A DNA stretch of 64,000 nt from Egibacteraceae bacterium. GTDB lineage: Bacteria; Actinomycetota; Nitriliruptoria; Euzebyales; Egibacteraceae. The notes beneath the pieces are model-generated. The model did not search any database, was not told where the DNA came from, and worked only from the letters and a program-made list of their open reading frames with translations. Positions within the stretch are counted from its first letter, which is position 1; each line of letters starts with the position of its first letter. Of the stretch, positions 26,730 to 35,755 are shown piece by piece. The stretch is taken from the NCBI GenBank assembly GCA_030447925.1, contig JAUJNX010000002.1, positions 372,001 to 436,000 of the forward strand, written 5' to 3'. Both the position numbers and the translations under genes were made by a program.

Positions 26730-29152
26730 GCCCGGCCACGGCGACCGACGCCGGCGACCGGCTCGCCCCGGCCGCGCTGGAGGCCGTCGAGGCCGCGCTG
26801 CGCCAGGTCCGGGTGCTCGCCGCCGCCGTCCTGTTCCTCCAGTTCGCCCGCCAACCCGCCGGGACCGCGGACCTGCCCTTCGGCCTGTCCCCGCAGGCGG
26901 TGGCCGTGGTGCTGGCGCTGCTGCTCGGCGGTGTGAACCTGCTCTCGCTGCGCGGGCAGCGCGCCACCGGTCGCCGGGCCGTGGTGCTGGGCGCCGCGGA
27001 GCTCGCGGCCGACGCGGCCCTGGTCTTCCTGGTCGTCACCGTGCTCGGCGTGGGCCGCGAGGACCTCATGTGGGTGGCCTTCGTCATCCCCGTCCTGGAG
27101 GGCGCGCTGCGCTACCGGCTGCCGGGCGCCGTGGCGACCTGGGCCCTGCTGTCGTGCGCCTACCTCGCCGCCCAGCTCAGCGGCGTCGGCGACGCGACCC
27201 TCGACGAGGAGCTGTTCCTCGGCACCCTGGCGACCGCCGTGCAGCGCCTCGCGGTCATCCTGCTCGTGGCGGTCCCCGCGGGCTACCTCTCGGGCCAGCT
27301 GCTGGTCGACATCGACACCCAGCGCCGCGCGACCCGCGACGCCGTGCGCCGCAGCCTGCTGCTGCAGCGCGTCGCCGAGGCCGGCGAGCGCGTCACCCAG
27401 CTGGACGAGGAGGTGCTCCAGGCGGTCCTGGACTGCGCCACCGCGCTGGGCTTCCCCGACGCGAGCGTCTGGGAGCCGCGCGCCGGCGGCGGGCGGGTCG
27501 CGGCGGCCGCCGGGCGCGACGCCGGGACCCTGCCCTCGCCCGCGGCGCTGCGCGCCGCCACCGACCTGGCGGTGCGCCAGCGCGCCACCGTCGTGGTCGA
27601 ACCGGCCGACGCCGACCCCGCGGAGCTGCGCGTCCTGGCCGACCACGACCGGGCCGCCGTGGTCCTCACCCCGCTGGTGCGCCGCGACGACGTCGCCCTG
27701 CTGCTCATGGCCGGCGTGCGCGAGGGCCCGCTGGCCGCGCCCCAGATCGAGAGCCTGGAGCTGCTGGCCGGGCAGGCGGGGACGGCGCTGCGCAACGGGC
27801 TGCTGGTCACCGAGCTGCGCGCCGCGCAGGCCCAGCTGGAGCACCTGGCGTTCACCGACGGGCTGACCTCGCTGGCCAACCGCGCGCTGTTCCTGCTGCG
27901 CCTCCAGGACACCCTGGCCCGCCGCACCGCCGAGGGCGGGCGGGGCGCCGTGCTGTTCCTCGACCTCGACCGCTTCAAGCCGGTGAACGACACCCTCGGC
28001 CACGACGTCGGCGACGAGCTGCTGCGCGACGTCGCCGGGCGGCTGGTGCAGGCCGTCCGCGCGGGCGACCTGGTGGCGCGGCTCGGGGGCGACGAGTTCG
28101 TGGTGCTCATGGACCGCACGGCCGACGACGCCGAGCCGGACCAGGTCGCCGAGCGCATCGTCGCGGCGCTGTCCGCCCCGTTCACGCCGTCGGGCCACGA
28201 GGTCGTGATCTCGACCAGCGTCGGCATCGCCGCCGTCGACGGCACCCTGGAGTCGGCCGCGGAGACCCTGCGGCGCGCCGACGTGGCGATGTACTCGGCC
28301 AAGGCGGCCGGCCAGGGCCGGTGGCGGCACTGGTCGGTCGAGCTGGACGCCGAGGTGCGCGAGCGGGTGTCCCTGGAGGCCGACCTGCGCCACGCCTTGG
28401 AGCGCGACGAGCTCGGCCTGGTCTACCAGCCGATCGTGCGCCTGGCCGACGGGGCCATCGAGGGCTTCGAGGCGCTGCTGCGCTGGCACCACCCGCGCCT
28501 GGGCCTCCTGGGGCCCGAGCGCTTCCTGCCCGTCGCGGAGGAGTCCGGGCTCATCGACGAGCTGGGCCGCTGGGTGCTGGACCGTGCGGCCGAGCAGCTC
28601 CGCGGCCTCCAGGCCGACCTGCCCGTCGCGCCGTTCGTGTCGGTCAACGTGTCCCCGCGGCAGCTGCGCCACCCGGGGTTCCTGGCGATCCTGGACACCG
28701 TCGTCGCCGACGCCGGCGTGGACCCCAACGGGCTGCTGCTGGAGATCAGCGAGCGCGTCGTGGCCTTCGACGACTGCGAGCAGCTCCTCCACGAGCTGCG
28801 CCGGCGCGGGCTGCGCCTGGCGCTGGACGACTTCGGCACCGGGCAGACCTCGCTGCGCTACCTGCGCCGCTTCCCGCTGGACGTGCTGAAGGTCGACAAG
28901 AGCATCGTGTCGGGTGCCGCCGGTGACCGCCGCGACCGCGTGGTGTTCGAGGCGATCCTGGGCCTGGCGTCCGCGCTGGGCCTCGCCCTGGTGGCCGAGG
29001 GCGTGGAGGACGAGCCGCAGGCGCGCCTGCTGCGGGAGCTGGGCTGCCGGCTGGGCCAGGGCTTCCACCTGGACCGCCCGGTCGACGGCGCGGAGGTCCC
29101 CGCGCTGGCCCGCGACCGCGCGCCCGCGGCGTCGCTGGCCGGGAGCCGCTGA
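26726..29152 (+). CDS. Membrane GGDEF-EAL protein (c-di-GMP cyclase/phosphodiesterase)
   Basis: 808-residue signalling enzyme. About six N-terminal membrane segments (about 20-190) precede a GAF-like domain (about 235-360), then GGDEF and EAL domains. The cyclase motif RLGGDEFVVL (near 454) is intact, so GTP-to-c-di-GMP synthesis is possible; the EAL motif (EGFEALLRW, near 581), VNVSPRQL, EISERV and DDFGTGQTSLRYL (near 701) and EGVE support phosphodiesterase activity. Which activity dominates cannot be told. It starts by GTGA overlap with the pseudo-peptidase and ends one base before the third exported protein gene, making a three-gene operon that links c-di-GMP to the export cassette. Confidence 0.93.
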   Translation: MSPATATDAGDRLAPAALEAVEAALRQVRVLAAAVLFLQFARQPAGTADLPFGLSPQAVAVVLALLLGGVNLLSLRGQRATGRRAVVLGAAELAADAALVFLVVTVLGVGREDLMWVAFVIPVLEGALRYRLPGAVATWALLSCAYLAAQLSGVGDATLDEELFLGTLATAVQRLAVILLVAVPAGYLSGQLLVDIDTQRRATRDAVRRSLLLQRVAEAGERVTQLDEEVLQAVLDCATALGFPDASVWEPRAGGGRVAAAAGRDAGTLPSPAALRAATDLAVRQRATVVVEPADADPAELRVLADHDRAAVVLTPLVRRDDVALLLMAGVREGPLAAPQIESLELLAGQAGTALRNGLLVTELRAAQAQLEHLAFTDGLTSLANRALFLLRLQDTLARRTAEGGRGAVLFLDLDRFKPVNDTLGHDVGDELLRDVAGRLVQAVRAGDLVARLGGDEFVVLMDRTADDAEPDQVAERIVAALSAPFTPSGHEVVISTSVGIAAVDGTLESAAETLRRADVAMYSAKAAGQGRWRHWSVELDAEVRERVSLEADLRHALERDELGLVYQPIVRLADGAIEGFEALLRWHHPRLGLLGPERFLPVAEESGLIDELGRWVLDRAAEQLRGLQADLPVAPFVSVNVSPRQLRHPGFLAILDTVVADAGVDPNGLLLEISERVVAFDDCEQLLHELRRRGLRLALDDFGTGQTSLRYLRRFPLDVLKVDKSIVSGAAGDRRDRVVFEAILGLASALGLALVAEGVEDEPQARLLRELGCRLGQGFHLDRPVDGAEVPALARDRAPAASLAGSR

Positions 29153-29153
29153 C

Positions 29154-30116
29154 GTGCCCCGCGTGTTCGACCGCGCCGAGATCGACCGGCCCGAGCACGC
29201 GGACCGCCCCGACGCCACCGGCGGGGCGGCCGTGCCGGCGATGGCCGCCGCCGTGTCGTCGCTGCTGGTGAGCCTGCTGGTGGTGTCGGCCTCGGCCGGG
29301 GCCCTGACCAGCGGCGCCGCCAACCTGGACAACGTGTTCGGCGTCCTGGCCGCGGGGTCGACCGCGCCGGGCGGTGACGCGGCGAGCGACGGGCAGGTGA
29401 TCGCGGCGGGGGACGCGCCCGCCGACCCGGCGGCCGGGGACGCGCCCGCCCTGGACGAGGGTGTGCCGGACGACGGCGTCACCGACGACGGCGTCACCGA
29501 CGACGACGGCTTCCCCGATGACGTCGACGAGGGCGACCCCGCCGACCCGGAGGGGGACCCCGCCACCGACGAGGACGGCGGAGCGGATCCGGTCGACCCG
29601 GGGCCGGGCCGTCCCGCGGCCCCCGGCGACCCGCCCGCCCCGGCGCCCGGCGCACCCGCGGTCCCGGCCGTCCCCGCGGTCACGCCCGCACCGGCCCCCG
29701 CGGTCCGGCTGTACGACGACGATGAGGGCGCCGCCCTGTTCAGCCTGCCCGCGATGGCGCCGGGACGGTCCTACCAGCGCTGCATCACCGTCACCTACGA
29801 GGGCGCCACGCCGGCGCGCGTCGCGCTGGTGACCGAGGCGGACGGGGCGCTGGCGGAGCAGCTGGACGTGCGCATCGAGGTCGGCCGGTCGGGCTCGTAC
29901 GCCGACTGCACCGACTTCGTCCCCGAGGGCACCGTGTTCACGGGCACGCTCGCCGGGTTGGCGGACCTGCACGGGCCCGACGGCGCCGGGCTGGACGCGC
30001 TGCGCATCACCAGCACGCCCACGTCGCGGTCGTTCCGCATGACCTTGGCGCTGGTCGGCGACCCGGGCGACGCGACCGCGAACGCCGACTTCCAGTGGCG
30101 CGCGACCCCGGACTAG
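29154..30116 (+). CDS. Membrane/exported protein with acidic-proline linker and TasA-like C-terminal domain (family member 3)
   Basis: 320 residues. After a cytoplasmic N-terminus rich in Asp and Arg comes a helix (AAAVSSLLVSLLVVSASAGA) followed by LTSGAANLDNVFGVLAAGST, the SipW-type signature in diverged form. A long Asp/Pro/Ala-rich linker (about 80-190, with VTDDGVTDD repeats) leads to a domain shared with the two relatives: GAALFSLPAMAPGRSYQRCI TVTYEG, Cys in YADCTDFVPEGTVFTGTL, and the end FQWRATPD. The linker suggests the domain is held away from the membrane or wall. Co-transcribed with the GGDEF-EAL gene. The function is unknown. Confidence 0.72.
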   Translation: MPRVFDRAEIDRPEHADRPDATGGAAVPAMAAAVSSLLVSLLVVSASAGALTSGAANLDNVFGVLAAGSTAPGGDAASDGQVIAAGDAPADPAAGDAPALDEGVPDDGVTDDGVTDDDGFPDDVDEGDPADPEGDPATDEDGGADPVDPGPGRPAAPGDPPAPAPGAPAVPAVPAVTPAPAPAVRLYDDDEGAALFSLPAMAPGRSYQRCITVTYEGATPARVALVTEADGALAEQLDVRIEVGRSGSYADCTDFVPEGTVFTGTLAGLADLHGPDGAGLDALRITSTPTSRSFRMTLALVGDPGDATANADFQWRATPD

Positions 30117-30128
30117 CTGTAGCGCGCG

Positions 30129-30878
30129 CTAGGCGACGGCCTGGAGGATCCGGTCGGGGATGTCGAAGTTCGCGTAGACGTTCTGCACGTCGTCGCAGTC
30201 CTCGAGGGCCTCGACCAGGCGCAGGACCTGCTTGGCCACGCCCTCGTCGGCGATCGGGACGGTCACCGACGGCAGCATCGTGACCTCGGAGGTCAGCACC
30301 GGCAGGCCGGCGTCCTCCAGCGCCTTGCGCACGGCCAGCACGTCGCCCGGCCCGGTCGTGACCGCGTAGGTGTCGCCATCGGTGGTGACGTCGACGATCC
30401 CCGCCTCCAGCCCGGCCATCAGGATGTCGTCCTCGTCCACGCCCTGGCCGCGCACCTCGACCACCCCGCCGCGGCTGAACAGGTAGTTCACCGCCCCCGG
30501 CTCCGCCAGGGACCCGCCGTTCTTGTTGAACGCCGCGCGCACGTCGTTGGCGGCGCGGTTGCGGTTGTCGGTGAGGCACTCGACGTACAGCGCGACCCCG
30601 CCGGGGGCGTAGCCCTCGTAGTAGATGGTCTGGTAGTCGATGCCGTCGAGGTCACCGGCGGCGCGCTTCAGCGCCCGCTCGATGTTGTCCTTGGGCACCG
30701 ACGCGTCACGCGCCTTCTGCACGGCGTCGGCCAGGGTGGGGTTGCCGTCGGGGTTCGCGCCGCCGACCTTGGCCGCGGCCTCGATCCCGCGGATCAGGCG
30801 CGCGAACAGCTTCCCGCGCTTGGCGTCCGCCGCGCCCTTCTTGTGCTTGATCGTGGACCACTTGCTGTGTCCGGACAC
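30129..30878 (-). CDS. yebC: YebC/PmpR-family protein
   Basis: 249 residues. The start MSGHSKWSTIKHKKGAADAK and GKLFARLIRGIEAAAKVGGA are diagnostic of the family. Some members are transcriptional regulators, and YebC family proteins have also been tied to translation of proline stretches. It follows pdxT by 14 bases and normally neighbours ruvC; here the 25.1-30.1 kb insertion separates them. Its TAG stop lies in a 12-bp palindrome (30120-30131) in the convergent gap with the exported-protein gene. Confidence 0.95.
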   Translation of the reverse strand: MSGHSKWSTIKHKKGAADAKRGKLFARLIRGIEAAAKVGGANPDGNPTLADAVQKARDASVPKDNIERALKRAAGDLDGIDYQTIYYEGYAPGGVALYVECLTDNRNRAANDVRAAFNKNGGSLAEPGAVNYLFSRGGVVEVRGQGVDEDDILMAGLEAGIVDVTTDGDTYAVTTGPGDVLAVRKALEDAGLPVLTSEVTMLPSVTVPIADEGVAKQVLRLVEALEDCDDVQNVYANFDIPDRILQAVA

Positions 30879-30892
30879 GGGATCCGCCTCTC

Positions 30893-31597
30893 TCAGTTCG
30901 GCTCGCGGTCCTGCCGGGACCGTCGCGCCAGGTCCACGAACAGGCGGTGGAGGCGCGCGTCTCCGGTCAGCTCGGGGTGGAACGCCGACGCGAGGAGACG
31001 GCCCTGGCGGGCCACCACGATCTTATCCCCGGCGGGGGTGGCGACGGTGGCCAGCACCTCCACGCCCGGCCCCGCGGACTCGATCCACGGCGCGCGGATG
31101 AAGGCGACGCGCACCGGGCCACCCTCGAGGCCCTCCACACCGACGTCGAGCTCCGCGCTGTCGACCTGGCGGCCGAAGGCGTTGCGCCGCACCACCGTGT
31201 CCATGACCCCCAGCAGGGGCTGGGCGCTGGGGGTGCCGTCGGCCGACAGGGCGGAGGACGCGAGCAGGATCGCCCCGGCGCAGGTGCCGAAGACGGGCAG
31301 CCCGTCCCCGATGCGCGCGCGGATCGGGTCGAGCAGCCCGTAGAGGTCGGCCAGCCGGCCGATCGTGGTGGACTCCCCGCCGGGGATGACCAGCCCGTCC
31401 AGGCCGGCCAGCTCGGCCGCCCGCTTCACCGGCACCGCGCGAGCGCCGGCCTCGGCCAGCATCCGCAGGTGCTCCAGGACGTCGCCCTGCAGGGCGAGCA
31501 CCCCGATCAGCGGCGCGTCGGGGCCGGGCTCCCGCCGCTCGGCGGTGACGGTGCCCGGGGCCAGCTCCTCCCCGGGCACCCGTTCCACGGTGTGCAT
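30893..31597 (-). CDS. pdxT: Pyridoxal 5'-phosphate synthase glutaminase subunit PdxT
   Basis: 234-residue class I glutamine amidotransferase that feeds ammonia to PdxS for vitamin B6 synthesis. IGVLALQGDVLEHLRMLAEA, LVIPGGESTTIGRL, the nucleophile region VFGTCAGAILLASSAL, and FHPELTGDARLHRLFVDLA (catalytic His and Glu) are all present. The ATG at 31597 gives about 30 extra residues before the usual start, so an internal GTG near the ALQGD block could be used. It lies downstream of the M14 peptidase with a ten-base gap and upstream of yebC. Confidence 0.93.
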   Translation of the reverse strand: MHTVERVPGEELAPGTVTAERREPGPDAPLIGVLALQGDVLEHLRMLAEAGARAVPVKRAAELAGLDGLVIPGGESTTIGRLADLYGLLDPIRARIGDGLPVFGTCAGAILLASSALSADGTPSAQPLLGVMDTVVRRNAFGRQVDSAELDVGVEGLEGGPVRVAFIRAPWIESAGPGVEVLATVATPAGDKIVVARQGRLLASAFHPELTGDARLHRLFVDLARRSRQDREPN

Positions 31598-31607
31598 CCG
31601 CTCCAGG

Positions 31608-34090
31608 CTAGTCCCCGTCGGCCCAGTGCAGCGCCTGGGCCATCTGCCCGTAGAGCCCCTTCGGGTGGTCGCGGAACAGCGGGTCCGTGCCGAACAGCAC
31701 GGCCCGCCCGCCCTGGGCGGTGTCGCCCGAGACGACCGACGGCTGGCCCGCCGCGCCCTCCTGCCCGATCCAGTGGCCGGCGAAGAAGAAGTCCCCGTCA
31801 CCGTAGCGCTCGTCCACCCGCACCCCGGGGCCGACCTCGGGGAACCACAGCGGGTCGAACACGAAGGTCGCGTCCGCCAGCGGGTAGCCCGCCACCACCG
31901 GCGAGCGGCGCGCGTGCGTCACGGCGCCCACGCCGTTCGGCGTGGCGTCGATGTCGGCGAAGGCGTAGCCGACGTCCAGGGCGCCCGCGCCCTCGTTGAA
32001 CGCCGCGCCGTCACGCGTCCAGGCGACCAGGCCGCCGCCCTCGGCGAGGAACGCGGTCACCGCCGCCTGGGCCGCGGGCTCCAGGTCCTCCCACGGCGCG
32101 CCCTGCGAGTAGGCGAGCACGTCGTACTCGTCGGCGGACAGCGCGGCGAGGTCCTCCAGGTAGGTGACGTCGAAGCCGAGCTCGGTGAGCGTCAGCTCCT
32201 CGTTGAGCGCGGTGGAGATCGCCACGCGCAGGTCCTCCAGGGGCTCCCCCTGGGGAGCGGCGCGCAGGGCGCGGACGTCCAGTCCCTCCTCGCCCGCAGC
32301 CGCCGCCAGGGCCGCGTACGCGTCACCGGCGACCGCCGCGCGCCCGTCGGCGAGGCGCACGACCTCGACGCCCTGGTCGAGCAGCGCGTTGACGGCGCGG
32401 ATGGCCGACGGGTCGGTCAGCTCCAGCGCGTAGCCGGCCGCGCCCGGGGCGGCGCTGACCACGCCCTGGACGGGTTCGGTCAGCCGCCGCGGCCGCAGGC
32501 GCGGCGTCGTCTCCACCGGCACGACGGTCGCGCCCCACAGTTCGGCCAGGCTCCAGCCCGAGATGTCGTACATCTGGGGGCTGACCGGGGTGAGGTCGTA
32601 GCCGGGCTCCAGCATCGTGTTGGCCAGCCGCGCCGCGCCTGGGCCATGTCCACGACGTAGGTGCCGCGCGGGTACCAGCGGCCGTCCGCGCGGAACGGCA
32701 CGCGGGCGGTCCCGACCTCGACGCCGTTGGCGAGCAGGTGCTCGACGAGCCGGACCGCGGCAGCGCCGGACTCCTGGCCGACCCCCGCCGGGATCAGGTA
32801 GGCGGCTGGGGGGTCGGCGGTGTAGTCCTCCCGCGGGGACGGGTAGCCGGCGCTGTTCCCCGGCGGCTCCAGGAACGGGTCGGAGGCCGGCGGCTCGGCG
32901 GCGGCGCCGCGGCGGAAGACCTCGACCTGGTCGAGCATCACCTGCTGGGCGTTCGCGGTCATGTACTCGATGGCGCCCCAGGTGGCCGCGACGTGGGCCG
33001 CGGTGTTGATCTCACCCTGTCGGCGGCGCTCCTCCGGCGGGAGGCTGAGCCCGCGGCCGTTCTGGCGCAGCGGCGTCTCCATCGTGTGGCCGATGGAGCC
33101 GTGGTACATCGCGTACATCGGGGTGAAGATCGGCGGCCAGTCGTCCCAGTCCCCGCGCGGGTACTCCTCGAACGGGATGTCCGGCTCCTCGATCGGCACG
33201 CCCTCGGCGACGACGTTGGCCCGGCCCGACTGCGCGGCGGGCAGGGCGTGGCGGATGTAGAGGTCGTACTCGTAGTTCGGGTTGTGGGGCGCCGTGGTCG
33301 GCTCGAACAGGTACGGGTTCACGTAGCCGTGCAGGTCGTAGACCGCCGCGGGGTTCCACTTCACGAACTGCTCGACGGTGGCGCGCGTCTCCGGCTCGCT
33401 GCGGGTGATGAAGTCGCGGTTCAGGTCGATGTCGCTGGCGTTGCGGCGGGTGCCCTGCACGCGGCCGTCCGGGTTGGCGACGATGTTGAGCAGGACGACG
33501 TGCTCGCGCAGGATGGCGAGCGTCTCCTCGTCCTCGGCGGTGGCGAGGCGCTCCGCCAGCGCGAGCGCGGCGTCGGTGCCCTCCCACTCGTTGCCGTGGA
33601 TCGAGCCGTGCACCCACACCGGCGAGCGCAGGCCCGGGTTCGCCGCGGCGACCTCCGCGGCCCGCTCCGGGTCCTCCACCATCAGGCTGCGGAAGGCGAG
33701 GTCGGCCTCCAGGTCGCCGTACTCCGGGTCGGCGATGGTGACCAGGTAGAGGTCGCGCCCACCGGCGGACTGCCCGAACACCTCGACGGACACGCGGTCG
33801 CTGCGGTCGCGCAGGTCGCGCAGGACGCCGGCGATCTCGTGGTAGGGGATCAGGCCCGGCGGCAGGTCGACGTTCTCCTCGACCGGCGGGTCGGGGATCT
33901 CCGCCGGAGCCGCCTGGACGGCCTGGTCCCGCGCGGCCCGGCGGACCTGGACGCGATCGAGGAACTCCTCGGGCTCGGCGCGTTCGGAGCGGCCACCCGG
34001 CTCCTGGACCGCGCCGGCCGCCGGGAGCAGACCCAGCAGCAGCGTCAGGGACAGGGCCAGGACCGCGAGCCGGCGCATGCGCACTCCCAT
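31608..34090 (-). CDS. Secreted M14 zinc carboxypeptidase with C-terminal domain (frameshifted)
   Basis: A Sec signal peptide (LAVLALSLTLLLGLLPAAGA) leads to a peptidase M14 domain: HGSIHGNEWEG near residue 160 gives the HxxE zinc ligands, NPDGRVQGTRRNASDIDLNR holds substrate-binding Arg/Asn, YDLHGYVNP has the third ligand His, and GHTMETPL the general-base Glu. The product would trim C-terminal residues from proteins or cell-wall peptides outside the cell. The frame changes near 32630 (between MAQARRG and MLEPGYDLTPVSP); one missing base would join 536- and 335-residue frames into about 825 residues. The last part resembles a ThuA/GATase-like domain. It sits between pdxS and pdxT, which usually adjoin. 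Confidence 0.82.
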
Positions 34091-34106
34091 GTAGTTGTCG
34101 GGAGCG

Positions 34107-34136
34107 TTCTTACTTGCCGTCCTGCCCGGCCGTCAA
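34107..34136 (-). promoter_or_regulatory. Promoter of the M14-pdxT-yebC operon
   Basis: On the minus strand TTGACG (34131-34136), an 18-base spacer and TAAGAA (34107-34112). Transcription would start about ten bases before the ATG at 34090, giving a very short leader without a ribosome site. Confidence 0.5.
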
Positions 34137-34149
34137 GGGGCCGTTGCGG

Positions 34150-35055
34150 TCACCAGCCGCGGTGCTCCAGCCGGTCGCCCGTCGCCAGGCTGTCGCCGCT
34201 GATGCCGACCATGGGCTCGCCGAGGTTGCGGCTGACCCTGGCGATGACGTCGGCGTCGGTGAAGTAGGTCGTCGCCTCGACGATCGCGCGGGCGCGGCGC
34301 TCCGGGTCCCCCGACTTGAAGATGCCGGACCCGACGAACACCCCGTCCGCGCCGAGCTGCATCATCAGGGCCGCGTCGGCGGGGGTGGCGATCCCGCCCG
34401 CGGTGAACAGCACGACGGGCAGCTTGCCGGTCGCGGCGACCTCGCGGACGAGGTCCACGGGGGCGCGCAGCTCCTTGGCCTCGGCGTAGAGCTCGGTCTC
34501 GTCCAGCGTGGTGAGCCGGCGGATCGCGCCGACGATCGCGCGCATGTGGCGCGTGGCCTGGACGACGTCGCCGGTGCCCGCCTCGCCCTTGGAGCGGATC
34601 ATCGCCGCGCCCTCGCCCAGGCGGCGCAGGGCCTCGCCCAGGTTGGTCGCCCCGCACACGAACGGCACGGTGAAGGCGTGCTTGTCGATGTGGTGGGCCT
34701 CGTCGGCCGGGGTGAGGACCTCGGACTCGTCGACGTAGTCCACGCCGAGGGCCTGGAGGACCTGGGCCTCGACGAAGTGGCCGATGCGGGCCTTGGCCAT
34801 GACCGGGATCGACACCGCGCCCATGATCCGCTCGATCATGCCGGGGTCGCTCATCCGCGCCACGCCGCCGTCGCGGCGGATGTCGGCCGGCACGCGCTCC
34901 AGGGCCATGACGGCCACGGCGCCCGAGGCCTCGGCGATCTTGGCCTGCTCGGCGTCGACGACGTCCATGATGACCCCGCCCTTGAGCATGTCGGCGAGGC
35001 CGCGCTTGACGCGGTCCGTGCCGCGCTGCGCCTGGGGGGTGGAGGTCTCGGTCAT
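34150..35055 (-). CDS. pdxS: Pyridoxal 5'-phosphate synthase lyase subunit PdxS
   Basis: 301-residue TIM-barrel enzyme that builds PLP from ribose 5-phosphate, glyceraldehyde 3-phosphate and ammonia from Pdx[61 protein letters not shown] and [20 protein letters not shown] are diagnostic. The lysines that carry intermediates lie in the conserved positions. Its ATG is directly preceded by a run of G that can act as ribosome site. Confidence 0.97.
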   Translation of the reverse strand: MTETSTPQAQRGTDRVKRGLADMLKGGVIMDVVDAEQAKIAEASGAVAVMALERVPADIRRDGGVARMSDPGMIERIMGAVSIPVMAKARIGHFVEAQVLQALGVDYVDESEVLTPADEAHHIDKHAFTVPFVCGATNLGEALRRLGEGAAMIRSKGEAGTGDVVQATRHMRAIVGAIRRLTTLDETELYAEAKELRAPVDLVREVAATGKLPVVLFTAGGIATPADAALMMQLGADGVFVGSGIFKSGDPERRARAIVEATTYFTDADVIARVSRNLGEPMVGISGDSLATGDRLEHRGW

Positions 35056-35081
35056 CCCCCCCAGCGTACCGCCGTGGTGCC

Positions 35082-35474
35082 CTACGGTCGGAGGATCGAG
35101 CAGCGGCGGCCGGGCGCCGCGGCGAGACGGTCGTCCGCGGTCAGCAGGGGAACGTCGAGCGCCTCCGCCACTGCCACGTAGGCCGCGTCGTACGCGGTGA
35201 GGTGGGCGCGCAGCTCCCAGATGCGATCGAGCAGCGGCGCGGTGCCGACGACGGCGATCACGGCCTCGCGGAGGAACCGCACGGCGGCGGAAGCCCGCTC
35301 ATCCCGGAGCTTGCCGCCCAGCCAGCGGCCGCGGATCGCCGCGGCGGTTTCCACCAGGAGGTGCTCCGGGCCTGCCCAGCGGTCGTCGCGGGCGAGCGCT
35401 GTCGCCGCGGCGGCGCCGCGCTCGCCGCTGCCGGTCAGGGCCTCGGCCAGCACCGACGCGTCCACGACGATCAC
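35082..35474 (-). CDS. PIN-domain toxin (VapC)
   Basis: 130-residue predicted ribonuclease toxin. [15 protein letters not shown] gives the first Asp, [20 protein letters not shown] the Glu, and [20 protein letters not shown] plus [10 protein letters not shown] the C-terminal acidic residues of the PIN active site. The start ATG overlaps the antitoxin stop by four bases (ATGA). It is a distinct pair from the Phd/PIN one at 9.9 kb. Inserted between the lipid cluster and pdxS. Confidence 0.9.
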   Translation of the reverse strand: MIVVDASVLAEALTGSGERGAAAATALARDDRWAGPEHLLVETAAAIRGRWLGGKLRDERASAAVRFLREAVIAVVGTAPLLDRIWELRAHLTAYDAAYVAVAEALDVPLLTADDRLAAAPGRRCSILRP

Positions 35475-35713
35475 GACCGGCCGACCGCGCGCTCCCCGCG
35501 CAGGACGTCCGCGGCCGAGGGGTCGGCATCGTCCGCCCCGCCGCCGAGATCGCGCACGGCGGCGAGGAGCCGGAGGTTCACGTCGCGGGCGGCGTCGTCG
35601 CGCACGAGCTCGTACAGGTACGCCTGCATGGACCGCCCCTGTGCGCGCGCACGGGCGGCGATGGCGTCGCGGACGTCATCGGGTACGTCGCGGATGAGCA
35701 GGTTGACCGTCAT
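35471..35713 (-). CDS. Ribbon-helix-helix antitoxin (VapB/FitA-like)
   Basis: 80-residue antitoxin. MTVNLLIRDVPDDVRDAIAA followed by RARAQGRSMQAYLYELVRDD is the ribbon-helix-helix DNA-binding domain of FitA/VapB antitoxins; the tail ([18 protein letters not shown]) would cover the toxin. It represses its own operon in known systems. The promoter places the transcription start at or next to the ATG, so the mRNA is probably leaderless. Confidence 0.88.
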   Translation of the reverse strand: MTVNLLIRDVPDDVRDAIAARARAQGRSMQAYLYELVRDDAARDVNLRLLAAVRDLGGGADDADPSAADVLRGERAVGRS

Positions 35714-35719
35714 CGCGCC

Positions 35720-35750
35720 ATGCTACGCGCAACGCTTGCGGTATGCAAGC
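35720..35750 (-). promoter_or_regulatory. VapBC promoter and operator
   Basis: On the minus strand TTGCAT, a 17-base spacer and TAGCAT (35720-35725), placing the start at about 35713, the antitoxin ATG. The inverted repeat GCTTGC-GGTAT-GCAAGC (35734-35750) overlaps the -35 region and is a good antitoxin operator. Confidence 0.65.
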
Positions 35751-35755
35751 AGTCC

